Shown one piece after another: positions 1 to 10,470 of a stretch of DNA of 64,000 nt; position 1 is the first letter of the stretch, and each line of letters opens with the position of its first letter. The position numbers and the translations under genes were made by a program. The notes under the pieces were generated by a model. That model saw only the letters and a list, made by a program, of their open reading frames with translations, made no database searches and was not told the DNA's origin. The DNA lies in contig NC_044920.1 in assembly GCF_003576645.1 (NCBI RefSeq), positions 12,191,352-12,255,351 on the forward strand, written 5' to 3'. Source of the stretch: Ipomoea triloba (lineage: Eukaryota > Streptophyta > Magnoliopsida > Solanales > Convolvulaceae).

Positions 1-285
1 TTTTGGATACTTTGAAAGCAAACATTGATATGGCCCAGCCTTGATATAGGCTCTCCTAACTTCATCACGCTTGTCAATTGGGCACTTCCATATTGGTAGT
101 CGCAATCCCGGATCACGTTCTAACGCTTGAATGTCAAATTTCTCATTGATTTCAATTCTTTGAGATTTTTCAGGATGACTTTTAAAATCCAATTGATCAA
201 TACTTGTAGGTGAATTTACTTGAGATGTTGAATCTTCAGAATTTTTTCTTTTAAAGAAAGTATCAATTCTTTGTGTCTTTTTCAT
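1..285 (-). CDS. hAT-type transposase N-terminus (ZMYM1/TTF-like), partial
   Basis: The minus strand reads openly from an ATG at 285-283 to the left window edge, giving 95 codons without a stop. The peptide begins MKKTQRIDTFFKRK and later has ERDPGLRLPIWKCP and DEVRRAYIKAGPYQ. Plant hAT transposases annotated as zinc finger MYM-type 1-like or TTF-type start this way, with a basic 'I-D-x-F-F-K-R-K' head, an acidic or serine-rich linker and then 'LERDPGLR-PIW-Y'. The zinc-finger, DDE and dimerisation regions lie outside the window, so whether the full gene is intact cannot be judged. The hAT-like terminal repeat at about 1045-1089 lies upstream in the right orientation. The family call rests on the N-terminal motif only. 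Confidence 0.72.
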   Translation of the reverse strand, partial: MKKTQRIDTFFKRKNSEDSTSQVNSPTSIDQLDFKSHPEKSQRIEINEKFDIQALERDPGLRLPIWKCPIDKRDEVRRAYIKAGPYQCLLSKYPK

Positions 286-1031
286 TATAGCTCAATTTTC
301 CTATATTCACAAATCATAATTAGTCAATTAATCACAAATCACAATGTTAATATTTTGGTGAATCAATTAAAAATTTAAACTAACCAAGCCAATTAAATAT
401 AGCAATTTTTAGTTTCCCTTTCGGCAAGGCTTTCGTTCTTCTCATTTCTCTACTTATTCAACCTATGCGACTAAAAGCATAAACTTAAATAAATAAATTA
501 ATGCATTCTTGATTCTTCCACAGTTCCACAAAATCTATAACAAATTAACAATAGCAATAGTCATTACTCATTACAAATTTACAAAGTAAATAAGTAATTA
601 TTCAAAGTTTCAAAGCAAAATGAAAACATTATCAGGAAATAAGGATTCAGGAATACCAGATTTATTGTTGAAAACTTGTAGTTGTAGTGTTGAAAATGAA
701 GAAGATGAAGCTGACGAGCTGTGGAGGCAGTGGAGCACTGGAGCAAATGAGCAAGAGAGCCGTGAGCAATAGTAGTTATCCAACACTCCAACAGAGTAAG
801 AAAACTAGATTTAGGTTTTCAAAAAAAAAAAAAAAAACTAGTTTTAGAGTAAAAAAAATGTTGTTGTCCAACACATTCACGACTGATGTCTGATGGCTCC
901 ATGCCTCACTGGCTCACTGCCCCATACTAGCTTTTCTTTGGTACTAGTTCCTGATTTCATGCCAAGCTAGGAGATAGTGGGATTGTGGGGGGGGGGGGGC
1001 AACATATTATATATATTATATAACTAAAAAA
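286..1031. other. Non-coding leader of the hAT element
   Basis: AT-rich sequence between the transposase start and the terminal repeat, with A-tracts near 820-840 and a G-tract near 988-999. The short open frames here have no recognisable protein. A promoter and leader of the transposase are expected in this interval, but I see no decisive motif. Confidence 0.4.
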
Positions 1032-1089
1032 AATTTTTTTTTTGGGGGGGGCCAAGGCCCCCCCCACACACAATGTACCTCCGTCCCTG
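1032..1089 (-). mobile_element. 5' terminal repeat of a hAT-like transposon
   Basis: Read on the minus strand, the segment begins CAGGGACGGAGGTACATTG and runs into a G-rich stretch with GGGGCCTTGGCCCC. Many plant hAT elements of the TTF/ZMYM1 group start this way (CAGxGxCGGAxxxA followed by a run of G). It lies 0.8 kb upstream of the partial transposase and points the same way, so it is probably that element's 5' end. The opposite end is outside the window, so the 8-bp target duplication cannot be tested. Confidence 0.5.
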
Positions 1090-1445
1090 CTCTCTTTACT
1101 TACTGTTTTCCATTGCATCTTATCGAGAATCAAACCTAAAATTTGCAAGAATAAATCTACGTGCAAACAAATCTTAAAAAAGGTTAACTAAAATTTACAT
1201 TGTACATAACTCTCGAGACGTTAAAGTTACATTTCGGGTACTTTAACGATTCGCATGAATTTTTCAAAATCCAACAAGTCTATTCACCCCTATATATAAT
1301 TATATTTATTATATTTTATACCAACATATGTTGAGGTAACATACCACCACATCAGTTTTGAGGTAATAATATTACTAGGTAATCTAATAATTTGAATCAA
1401 ATAAGGTAATATAACATTTTGACTCACATTACCTGGTAATCTAAG

Positions 1446-1655
1446 GTGAGTGTATTCAATCATTACTTTTGTAGACTTTTAAAGACTTTTAAAATGATAG
1501 ATTTTAATAAACTTTTATTGACTTTCATGGAGAAAACTTTGTAAGACTCTATAAAAGTCTATATAAAAAAAAAACATTCATAAACTTTTATCAACTTTTT
1601 TATTTAAAAAAAGTCTACAAAAATTATTGAAATTCTAAATTGAATACATCCTTAC
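1446..1655. mobile_element. Small MITE-like inverted-repeat element
   Basis: The left side has GTGTATTCAAT followed by TTTTGTAGACTTTT. The right side carries the reverse complements (AAAAGTCTACAAAA, then ATTGAATAC). The unit is about 200 bp with AT-rich imperfect arms. Related fragments ending in TTGAATA occur near 20545, 25745-25800 and 31645. I could not fix a target duplication, so the ends are approximate. The preceding 1310-1445 contains TTACCTGGTAATCTAAGG-like text shared with the Tourist-like MITEs at 30.9-31.6 kb and is probably an old fragment of that family. Confidence 0.4.
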
Positions 1656-1972
1656 AAACTTTCAATGATTTTGATTCTTATCATTTATAATTTTCTTACA
1701 AAACATGTTATAGTATATCATAAAATTCTACTTATTATATAGTTCTTCACCCACATCAACGTTATTATTTTTATCCATAGTATGGTGAGACTTATACGCT
1801 AATTACTTATATAGTATTAATAAGCATCAACAAAAAAAAAAAAAAACTATTTCATAAGAAATTCATAACAATATTGAACACTAAAATTTATAGTAATATA
1901 ATTGTTCAAATAAAATATTTAAAAATTTAATTACTAGTTTCATAAAATAAAAAAATGTAAAATATAATATTA

Positions 1973-3489
1973 GAGTTAATTCCCAAAATGGTCCTCCGAC
2001 TATAGCCTTTTCTCAAATTGATTCCTTAACTTTTAATTGCTTTCAAAGTGGTCCTTCAACTATTGAATTTTAAGCCAAAATAGTCATCCGTTAGTTTTGG
2101 TGTTAAGTGGGTGTTAAAATGAAGGGTAAAACTGGTAATTCAAATTTTGCACTCCAATTTAACAATTTGTCACCCTATTTTCTTGTGCTTTGAGACCTGC
2201 ACGTTGCTAGTATAAAATGTAAAGTAATCAAATTAGGATGTTTTTCTTTTTTTTCCAAGGAGTTACCATTCAATATGTTGGGATGGGTTTTCACAGGTTA
2301 CATTATTGTAATCAAAATATTTGGTTATTCACTGTTTTAATTTGTCAAACAAAATTTGTAGTTATTACTAATCATGCATTTCAAAGAAAGGTATTCAACC
2401 AGCACTAACAAAACAAATATCCTGCTCATACAAACAAATATCTTGCTCATAAACATAGTTACAAATATTTCATTTCAAAAAAGTTATTCAATGTTTTGTC
2501 AAACAAAATCTGTAGGTACTAACAGCTTGCTCATACACACAAAACAAATATATATATTCGGCCATAGAATATGAGACCGGCTGTTGTGCGTGGTGACTGA
2601 GATGATGGCCGCACAAGGGGAAATCCTCGACCTGGAAGCACAGCTGGCCGCAGTCGAAGGGTAGAAACTGCTCTAACCAAAGAAGCTCAAGTCGGAAGAG
2701 CTCGAGAGGATGGTGGGTGAGCTGAATGAGACTAATCTACAATTGAGAGCGGTCACTACAGAGACGGAAGAGAAGGCTACGAACAGGGAGGAAGAGATGC
2801 AGAATTTGGAGAAAGAGCTGGCGGAGAAGGACGCAATGGTGGAGAGATTAAAGCTAGAACTTGTACAGACAAAGGAACTCAACCTCGCGGAGATGAAGAA
2901 GTTGAAAGAAGAGATGGAACTGCAAGAAAACAATAATTAGTTTGTTGGAGACGGGGGTGAAGCAATTAATGGGGGAATTCGGCAAAGCCCGTGACGAAGT
3001 GGCGGCTCTGAACCACAACATCGGGAAGATGAACCCAAAAGTAGACGAAATCATAAGCCAGGACGACAGGGTTTTGGAAGCTCAGGTTGAGAACGCGTTG
3101 CTGAAATTGGAGCTCCATAAATGGCGATCAAAAGCCGCGGCAGCAAAAGAACGATCTAAACACGAGATATTCACTCTCAATGGCGCACTTCAGCTAGCAG
3201 CCGCATCACAGCAAGAGAGCAGCAACAGGAACGGGTTTCTGCTAGAATATGAACAGAAGAAAGAAGGGAAAATCTACCACTCCATTTACTTGCATCTTCT
3301 TTATTCTTAAAAAATCTCACCATTGGGGAAAATTGCAGTGTTCTTCTTCGTAGGGTTCCTCGCAATTGACAGTGTTTCGCTAATTTTGGGAAATTCGCAT
3401 CTTTAGTTAATTAGGGGAAAATCAACGGCTGGTCAAGGAATTGATTTGAGAAAAGGCTATAGTCGGAGGACCATTTTGGGCATTTTCAC
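1973..3489. mobile_element. Pack-MULE-like element carrying a gene fragment
   Basis: About 50 bp at the left end (CCCAAAATGGTCCTCCGACTATAGCC and onward) is repeated inverted at the right end (3430-3475). The 10-bp direct repeat TATAATATTA flanks the element at 1963-1972 and 3490-3499. A related repeat at 19838-19855 has this site unoccupied (AATATAATATTAATAAT), which confirms the insertion. A 9-10 bp duplication and a long inverted repeat point to the Mutator superfamily. Between the repeats lies exon-like GC-richer sequence (2584-3310) unrelated to any transposase, which is the Pack-MULE arrangement. Confidence 0.72.
2602..3310 (+). pseudogene. Captured coiled-coil gene fragment inside the Pack-MULE
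   Basis: Reading begins near an ATG at about 2602 with MMAAQGEILDLEAQLAAVEG, meets TAG and TAA stops, resumes with LERMVGELNETNLQLR and a strongly charged heptad region (2710-2937), then continues after a stop and frameshift as LETGVKQLMGEFGKARDEVA and VENALLKLELHKWRSKAAAA (2945-3230). Base composition is more GC-rich than the surroundings, as expected of exon sequence. The protein type is a long alpha-helical coiled coil resembling plant WEB or ICR/RIP-type scaffolds. I do not recognise the exact parent. With at least three stops or shifts it cannot encode one protein. Confidence 0.6.
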
Positions 3490-3853
3490 TATAATATTAA
3501 TAATACTAGTATTTTCATAATGGATTTGTTATAATATGCTAAGAATATTAAGATCGATATACAATTGTGTAAATTATAACATCGAATATTATATAGTGCA
3601 ATTAAAGAATTGAGTTGGATCAATTACGTTTTCTGATGTTATCATTGCTCGAATTTGAGCAAATAATTGCCCAATTAATAGCCAACGTGTATATATACGC
3701 ATCCGGTGCTGAAACTTTAGACATTTTATATATCAATGTTTATGATTTGTATTAATTAGACCAATTATCTCGTTGTCTAGCAACTCAGTTATAGAAATTA
3801 TTTCTATGGAAGATATATTTTCTATGTAGATATATAACAATTTTGTCATCTTT

Positions 3854-5350
3854 TTATAAAAAGAAAACATAATATAACTGCTTTGAATTACACATTATTG
3901 AAACCTCTTTGTAGACGGCATTGGTAGTAGTAACACAATTTTGTCCATCCTTATCTAGAGCTAAAAGCTTCAGTTTATCAGGATGGGTGACTCGTGAAAA
4001 AGTCACATACAATTGACCGTGATTAAAGACCAGTTTTTTCAGCAATAACCCAACGTGAGTTAGTATTGCCTTGGTTTTTGTTGATAGTCATGACATATGC
4101 AAGCATCAACTTGAATTGTTTACGCTGGAACTTAAAGGGCAATATCGTATCAGAAGCGGTGAGAGACATTCGGGGGATAAGAACTTTGGTTCATTGATGT
4201 GTCCCATTAACTATTCTTGCTTCGACAATGTGATCTTTCAATCTTGTGACGATGAGTCGCATACCGTTGCAAAGACCAAGAGAGTGGTCTATGTTCCACA
4301 ATAACATAACAGGTGCACCAACCTTTAATGTCAATGAATGATTAAGAAGTCCAGACAATATAATCTCAAACTATTTAAGAATTCAAGAGTGTGTACTTCT
4401 GAAAGATTTTCACCATCTGATTCTGCCTTAGACAAAGAGTCACAACTTAAATATGATCGAACTTCTACAGTGTTCATGTCACACATGTACTGATTAATTT
4501 GATCAACGACATCTAAAGTCGGTGACAAGATCGCTCGGCCTTTTAGGTGCGACTCATCAAGCTTGTCTTATCTTGCCCTTGGGAAGGTGCTTTACACTAT
4601 AGTTGCTACGGGATTGGGTCCACACTTTAATAGAAATCGTGATGGCATATCAATCTTAGACAAACCATCTCTTACAACCCATGTAATCCCATCTCTAATG
4701 TCTGCAATCCATTTTGAAAATCAATCAACAGTCTGTCTATCTTCCTTTGAAGCTAAGCTCCATAGTTTCAAGTTCTCCGTGAGTCTCAATACCTAGCAAT
4801 TTGTCTAGAGGTATGAAGAATTAATAGTGGCTCCGACAACTATTGGTCTCGTTACTTTCGAAATAATCAGAAAAATCTGTCTAAAATCACCACTCAAAAC
4901 TACTATCTTTCCACCAAATGTCTTTTCAGCACTACCCGGTATGACGAACCTCAATAGATCCCTCATGGTTTTGTCTAAAGTCTCAAAACAGCGTTTGTGT
5001 GTCATCGGTGCTTCATCCCATATTATCAATTTGCTTCATATTATAAGCTCAGCAAGGTTACTGTCTTACGATATATTGCACGTGGAATCTTCGTTCAATG
5101 AGAGTGGTATAACAAATCTAGAATGCGTCGTCCTACTTTCTGGCAATAACAAAGATGCTATCCCACTCGAACCAACGTTGAGAACAATATCTTTGCGGCT
5201 CTTTATCTTTGAGGATAACGTTCTCCACACGAACACCTTGCATGTTCCTCCGTAACCATACACAAAGAACAATCTACCTCCATTAGAATCAATATCATTC
5301 ATCACGGAGGCGTAGACATTGTTTTGCTTGTCCGTCAATTGTGTTACCAA
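3854..5350 (-). pseudogene. PIF1-like helicase remnant of Helitron H1
   Basis: Four minus-strand blocks appear in PIF1 order. 5350-5066 starts with LTDKQNNVYASVMNDIDSNG and the Walker A region FFVYGYGG. 5029-4805 has the Walker B motif IIWDEAPM and then GGKIVVLSGDFRQI. 4528-4331 has PTLDVVDQINQYM and EVHTLEFLNSL. 4045-3854 has HGQLYVTFSRVTHPDKLKLL near the C-terminus. Helitron helicases unwind DNA during rolling-circle transposition. The Walker A lysine loop is damaged (GTCKVF where GTGKTF is expected), parts between blocks are missing and frames change, so the gene is dead. The Rep/HUH half of the usual RepHel protein is absent. Confidence 0.82.
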
Positions 5351-5384
5351 CGTTTTGAATTAAAAAATATTCAGACGATAGTAC

Positions 5385-5544
5385 AAAAACAATACCTCAT
5401 GAAATACGCACTCTATAAACTTGATTGTTTCAGCACCTCTTGTCTATGGAATATGATAGGTACGCATCACTCTAACCATGAGTGCATTCCTTCTGTTTCT
5501 CTTATTAAGTTCACGTCCAACAATATCGATTTGAGTTGAAGCCA
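5385..5544 (-). pseudogene. Possible RPA-like fragment in Helitron H1
   Basis: An ATG at 5544-5542 on the minus strand opens MASTQIDIVGRELNKRNRRN followed by ALMVRVMRTYHIP, a TAG stop, then TRGAETIKFIECVFHE in the same frame. Plant Helitrons often carry a replication protein A 70-like gene whose first OB fold has the pattern 'N-W-x-x-x-V-R-V-x-R-x-Y'. The fragment fits that loosely. It ends where the helicase block begins, which suggests an internal deletion joined the two. The RPA assignment is an inference from position and a short motif. Confidence 0.35.
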
Positions 5545-6061
5545 TGCGTATTTGGTGTAAATAGGAGACTACAGACATAGAATTTCGTTAGAAGTTTACA
5601 GCTATACATTTAGCATAAAGAAGTGTTTAAATAGTAAAAAGAATCCATCTTTACGCAAAATTAGTATTCAAATAAATAGGAAAAAGATTATGCGCGTGTA
5701 GACATGTAATTATTATTATTATTGGTGCAAAATTGTATCCATTACTTTCACAACAATTCATTACGCATAATCAGTATTTTAAATACTATTATTATTACGC
5801 AGAATTTCCAAGAAATAGTATCAATTATTACGCAAAATTGATTCCATTGTTTTCATAATTCATTACGTAGATTTGGTAACTATTTTTCCTTTTTAATTAC
5901 ATATTGCTTTTTATTTGTGGTAACAATTGAATAGATATTAGTTAATTTCCATATACCATTTTGTTATAAATTAAGCTTTATTAATTCTTTTACCAATTAA
6001 TTAATATTAAGAAAAGTTTGGGTTGGAAAGTTGAACAGGAGGATTTTACTTTTATTAATAG

Positions 6062-7034
6062 TATAAAAAAAATATACTTGATATACTACTAGCCATCAAG
6101 TAAAGAGCTATTATTTGAAATAGCAATTTGGGGGTGCTATTGTTTGCAGCCCCAAATTGCTGTTGCGAACAGCGGTTCACTATTTGTAGTAGCCCGTTGT
6201 TAAAAAACTATTACGAATATAAACATAAAAATAATAAAAATCAAAATATACAATTATTTATATGAATATTATGAAGCATATAGTAAAATTTGACGGTGAT
6301 AGATGAAAAATTTGCTTTGTTCATGTATTTAGGGAGAAAATGTTCTTAGAGAAAGTTTAGAAGTTAGGAATAAAAAGTTCATAGAAAAAAAAATAAAAAA
6401 TACAAGCAATAATGAAGTAAAAATAACATTATTTTGAATTTTAGAGAAAGATTGTTTTGAATGATCCTATTTTTTACATGATGAGCAATAATATGTAAAA
6501 AAGATTGCTACTTGCTCATCAACAAGCATATTTATTGTTGGCCGTAATCTTCCTATAATTTGTAACATTGCACAAACTTTACAAAAGCATGTCGATTCAT
6601 CCTAAGTTGAGATATGCATTTTTCATCACAAGAATATACCGTTCGTAACATATATTATCAAGACCCTAACACACTAATAATATAAGATTTCACTCATTTT
6701 TTTTATTAGAACACAAAATTATTAAAGTAGACATCATCATTATGAATAATAAACTCATAGAAGCACACATATCCAACCACACACGCAACACAACTACGAA
6801 TTCTTTTATTCTTTCAGTACAAGTTATTAAACGCAATCGAGCCATAACTGCAAATTAAATTTAAAAATTATGATACTTAAAACTATAACAAGAACTAATA
6901 CATAATATATCAAAAACAAACATATTTTCGAATACAAAACACAATAAAAATAAAACGAAAATACATACAAAATACGAGAATATAGAACAACAATACCTAC
7001 AATTGTTATATATACTACTCCGTGTGTGTGTATA
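6062..7034. other. Host repeat flanking the Helitrons
   Basis: AT-rich sequence with no gene. About 6062-6450 is a diverged direct copy of 19850-20200, and about 1795-1972 likewise matches 19684-19850. The same repeat therefore lies on both sides of the fused Helitron pair. A stretch at 6105-6200 with AGCAATTTGGGGGTGCTA and its near-complement is missing from the copy at 19.9 kb. I see nothing recognisable in the remainder to 7034. Confidence 0.5.
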
Positions 7035-7207
7035 CTAGTTTTTCACGCGCATTGCACGAATGAGATAATGTTCAATGTTTATTTTTAAATAAGTATTTCA
7101 AAGTATATCAATGGAATATTATATAAGAGATGTTCATGCATATGTAATTGAATGTTGAATTTGTTTATTTAAATCGGTAATTCAAAGTTTATAAATGCAA
7201 GATAATA

Positions 7208-7731
7208 GAGTCATTTCCATTTTTGGTCTTACTGTTATTAGGGCATTGCCAATTTTAGTCCACTTCATTAATTTTTGCCACATTGCGGCCAGTCTTATTT
7301 AGTCCTTGCCACTTTTAGTCCACCGTTAAAATTTTTGTCAAATAACCGTCCAAAACAGGGGTATTTTGATCTTTTCATGCTTTGATCATCTTCTTAACCC
7401 GTTGCATTAGTTTTCCTTACACATTTTCATCCAATGAGAGGTCCGGCGAAAGCCATGGCTTTGTAATGTGGCTCACATGACTTTCGTTGGACCTCTTCAT
7501 TGGATGAAAATGTGTAAGGAAAACCACTGCAAAGGGTCAAGGAAATGACCAAAGCAGCATGAAAAGACCAAAAATACCCTTGTTTAGGACGGCCATTTGA
7601 CGAAAATTTTAACAGTGGACTAAAAGTGGTAAGGACTAAATAAGACTAGCCGCAATGTGGTAAAAAATTAATGAAGTGGACTAAAATTGGCAATGCCCCA
7701 ATAACAATAGGACCAAAAATGGAAATGACTC
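7208..7731. mobile_element. Mutator-like MITE with ~200-bp inverted arms
   Basis: The element runs GAGTCATTTCC...GGAAATGACTC, and its outer ~200 bp on each side are near-perfect inverted copies (left ATTTTTGGTCTTACTGTTAT, right complement AATAACAATAGGACC). It is flanked by the exact 10-bp direct repeat CAAGATAATA at 7198-7207 and 7732-7741. The related Helitrons at 21205 and 22705 have a single unoccupied copy of this site. The long arms and 9-10 bp duplication fit a Mutator foldback MITE. It has no coding capacity. Confidence 0.78.
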
Positions 7732-9375
7732 CAAGATAATATATAAGAGATTGATTATAGTTGTCACTAAAATAAATGTTTGCAATTTTGTAAAAACGCT
7801 AATCTAAATACTTAGTCTAAAATGATAGTATAAATAAATACTACTTTTGTAACCCCTCGGTTTTTCCGACAAAGTTAGGGTTCGAAAAATATTTTTTTTT
7901 AGGCTATAATATTTATGAGGTGATCTCTCGGTACTTCAGAAGGATTTTTATAAGTGAGACTAGTTATTAACAAGCTGCGATCTACGTACCGGTCACGAAC
8001 CGTAAAATGTTAAAGGATGCTTATACAGTTCGAATTTTCCTAAAGATTAGATTATTAAGTATGATACGATTAAGCCTGAACTTCTAGTTAGTTCAAGTGA
8101 AAATTTAAACGGACTGTAAGGGGTAAAATTGTTACGGACCTTGTATCTATATTTCGCGAGATACCGAAAAATTCCCAATTTTAGTGGTTATCGACGGGAT
8201 TATTTTTAGGATAATTTCGGTGTTAGAATTTTCCCGAATTAAGTTATAATCCTCCGAACTTTTATCTGATTTAACCCCAAACTGGCAAAGTGAATTTCTA
8301 CTCCTTAAGATCTACCATGGGGAGTTGACAAGTGGCGCTCCTAATTACCACATGGTGGAGGTAATTAATGCATGTCATAAGAGGTATGGGAATGTTGCAC
8401 TTGTTTCTTAAACATCAAGCAAAACTCACCATCATCATCTCTCTCATCTCCCACATTTTCGAAAGTCATAAGGAAAGAAAGAAGAAGGAAAGAAAAACTT
8501 AGTCTTCTACTTTGTGATCAAGAACTCCCTAAGCATCTCTTCAACTCAAGTGCTCTAGTATAGGTAAGGCTTTGGTTTTGTTCGGTTAAATCCTTCCTAG
8601 AACCTAAGTGTAAACTAAAGGTTCATGAAAATGTTGTTATTATGGTGATTTTGTTTAGGATCTTTGGTGAAAGGTTCGAAGGAGGAAATCATCAACTTCT
8701 ACGGTTTTAAGATCATCTAAAGAGGTAAGGAATCCCTTAAGTTGGTTTAGTCACTTGAAGGTGATCAAATGCTAGTAAATTATGTGACTAGGAATTTTAT
8801 GTGAAAATTATGTGTTAAGTTTATGGATCTACAAGTTGGCTCAAAGAAACTACACTTTAATGTTTAGTAATTTTTGGTATGCATGTTCATAGTTAATTTA
8901 TGCATGTATATGTTGTGTTTATGTCCATATAGGCTTATACTTGTGAAAATATTGAAAAAATAATAAAGATAGTCTCTGGCAGTAACTTCCGAGATTTATT
9001 GGGAAAAATTGGTAAGGTATTTTGATCCTATTTTTTTTAGACATGTAGTTCTATAAGTGTAGAGCCTGCATATAAAATTTCATAATCATCGGAGTAGTAT
9101 AAGTATGGTTTTCGAATTGTTTTCCAAAACTGGTCCAGAGAGAAAAATTCTGGACAGCACACTGCCAAGGGCAAAAATGGAATTTTCTGTGTTTATTCCC
9201 GGATCAAAATGACGAAAAATTTTTATGGACATCAAGTACTATAAGTTGGGGTTCTGCCATAAAAATTTCAAGTGAAAAAGAGTTCGGGAACTATTTTTAC
9301 CGGCTCAATCTTTCGGACTGCGCCAAGCTGAAATTTGCTGAAAAGGAATGGTTAGAAACAAGTTTGACCAAAAAT

Positions 9376-9560
9376 TTGGATGGGCGCGGCCTTGGACGCG
9401 CGTCCAACGCGCGTCCATCGACGCCCAGAGTTACGGATGCATTTGCATGCACGTCCATCGCGCGTCCGTGGCGCCCAGTTTTTCGGCGTCATTTGCCGAA
9501 CCAGCGGACGCAGCTCGGACGCACGCATCCGCTGTGCGTCCGCCGCTGCGGATAACCGCG
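9376..9560. other. CpG-rich patch in the solo LTR
   Basis: A GC-rich island in otherwise AT-rich DNA, with repeated GCGCGTCC, GGACGC and CATCGCGCG motifs on both strands. Overlapping open frames here are a by-product of base composition, with no recognisable protein. It could hold LTR regulatory sequence. High CpG content unlike the flanks argues for a recent or protected origin. Confidence 0.5.
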
Positions 9561-9858
9561 AATTTTCGCGACGCGATTTCGTTTTCGACTCGTTTCTGAC
9601 TCGTTTTTAACCGAACCTTCCCCCGATGTTTTTAATCCCGAGTGTTATGATGTTTGGAAGGCCTACGGGCAACCGGGTAAATTTTTGAAAGCTCGAATAT
9701 TATTTTTTGTGCATTACATTTCTTAACTTGGGGAAAAATTGCGTTTTAAGAAATAATGTGACTCTCGTTACTTGGATTTTCATGGTGGAAAATCATTGAC
9801 CAATATGTGGATGTTGGAAACAAAATTGAGCAAGTATGATAATTTTGATTCGTCATGT

Positions 9859-10470
9859 GAATAGTGAGATGTCTTTGTATGATTAATTCATACTGCAGAG
9901 CGAAGTCTATTCGCTGAGAGAATAGTGAGATGTCTTTGTATGATTAATTCATACTGCAGAGCGAAGTCTATTCGCTGAGAGAATAGTGAGATGTCTTTGT
10001 ATGATTAATTCATACTGCAGTGCGAAGTCTATTCACTGAGAGAATAGTGAGATGTCTTTGTATGATTAATTCATACTGCAGAGCGAAGTCTTTTCGCTAA
10101 GAGAATAGTGAGATGTCTTTGTATGATTAATTCATACTGCAGAGCGAAGTCTATTCGCTGAGAGAATAGTGAGATGTCTTTGTATGATTAATTCATACTG
10201 CAGAGCGAAGTCTATTCGCTGTGAGAATAGTGAGATGTCTTTGTATGATTGAGTCATACTGCAGAGCGAAGTCTATTCGCTGAGAGAATTAGTGAGATGT
10301 TTTTGTATGATTAATTCATANTAGAGCGAAGTCTATTCGCTGAGAGAATTAGTGAGATGTTTTTGTATGATTAATTCATACTGCAAAGCGAAGTCTATTC
10401 GCTGAGAGAATAGTGAGATGTCTTTGTATGATTAATTCATACTGTAGAGCGAAGTCTATTCGCTGAGAGG
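9859..10470. repeat. 61-bp tandem array in the solo LTR, about 10 copies
   Basis: The unit AATAGTGAGATGTCTTTGTA... recurs every 61 bp with only a few substitutions. Each unit contains the hairpin GCGAAGTCTATTCGC and the palindromic ATGATTAATTCAT. One unit (about 10302-10330) is interrupted by a single unresolved base at 10321, with part of the unit missing. The array is inside the LTR and may count as a family-specific satellite seed. Confidence 0.9.

Larger units (their letters stand above)
3506..6061 (-). mobile_element. Helitron H1 (helicase-bearing, decayed)
   Basis: On the minus strand the 3' end is ...TACTAG followed by host T (plus-strand CTAG at 3506). The 5' end reads CTATTAATAAAAG near 6061. 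The same host repeat exists unoccupied at 19840-19875 (ATAATA then TATAAAAAAA), which places H1 between A and T as Helitrons require. The CCGTGC..GCACGG hairpin present next to the 3' end of relatives at 13530 and 14979 has been deleted here. The interior holds PIF1-type helicase remnants. At 2.6 kb the element is far shorter than an autonomous Helitron, and I see no Rep (HUH) motif. Confidence 0.72.

Noticed and set aside
4071..4304. Plus-strand open frame in Helitron H1
   Set aside because: It is the shadow of the helicase remnant on the minus strand.
9348..9610. Three overlapping open frames in GC-rich sequence
   Set aside because: They are a by-product of CpG-rich composition inside the solo LTR, with no recognisable motif.
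9859..10470. Regular repeats considered as a CRISPR array
   Set aside because: Units are contiguous 61-bp tandem copies with no unique spacers, in plant DNA.
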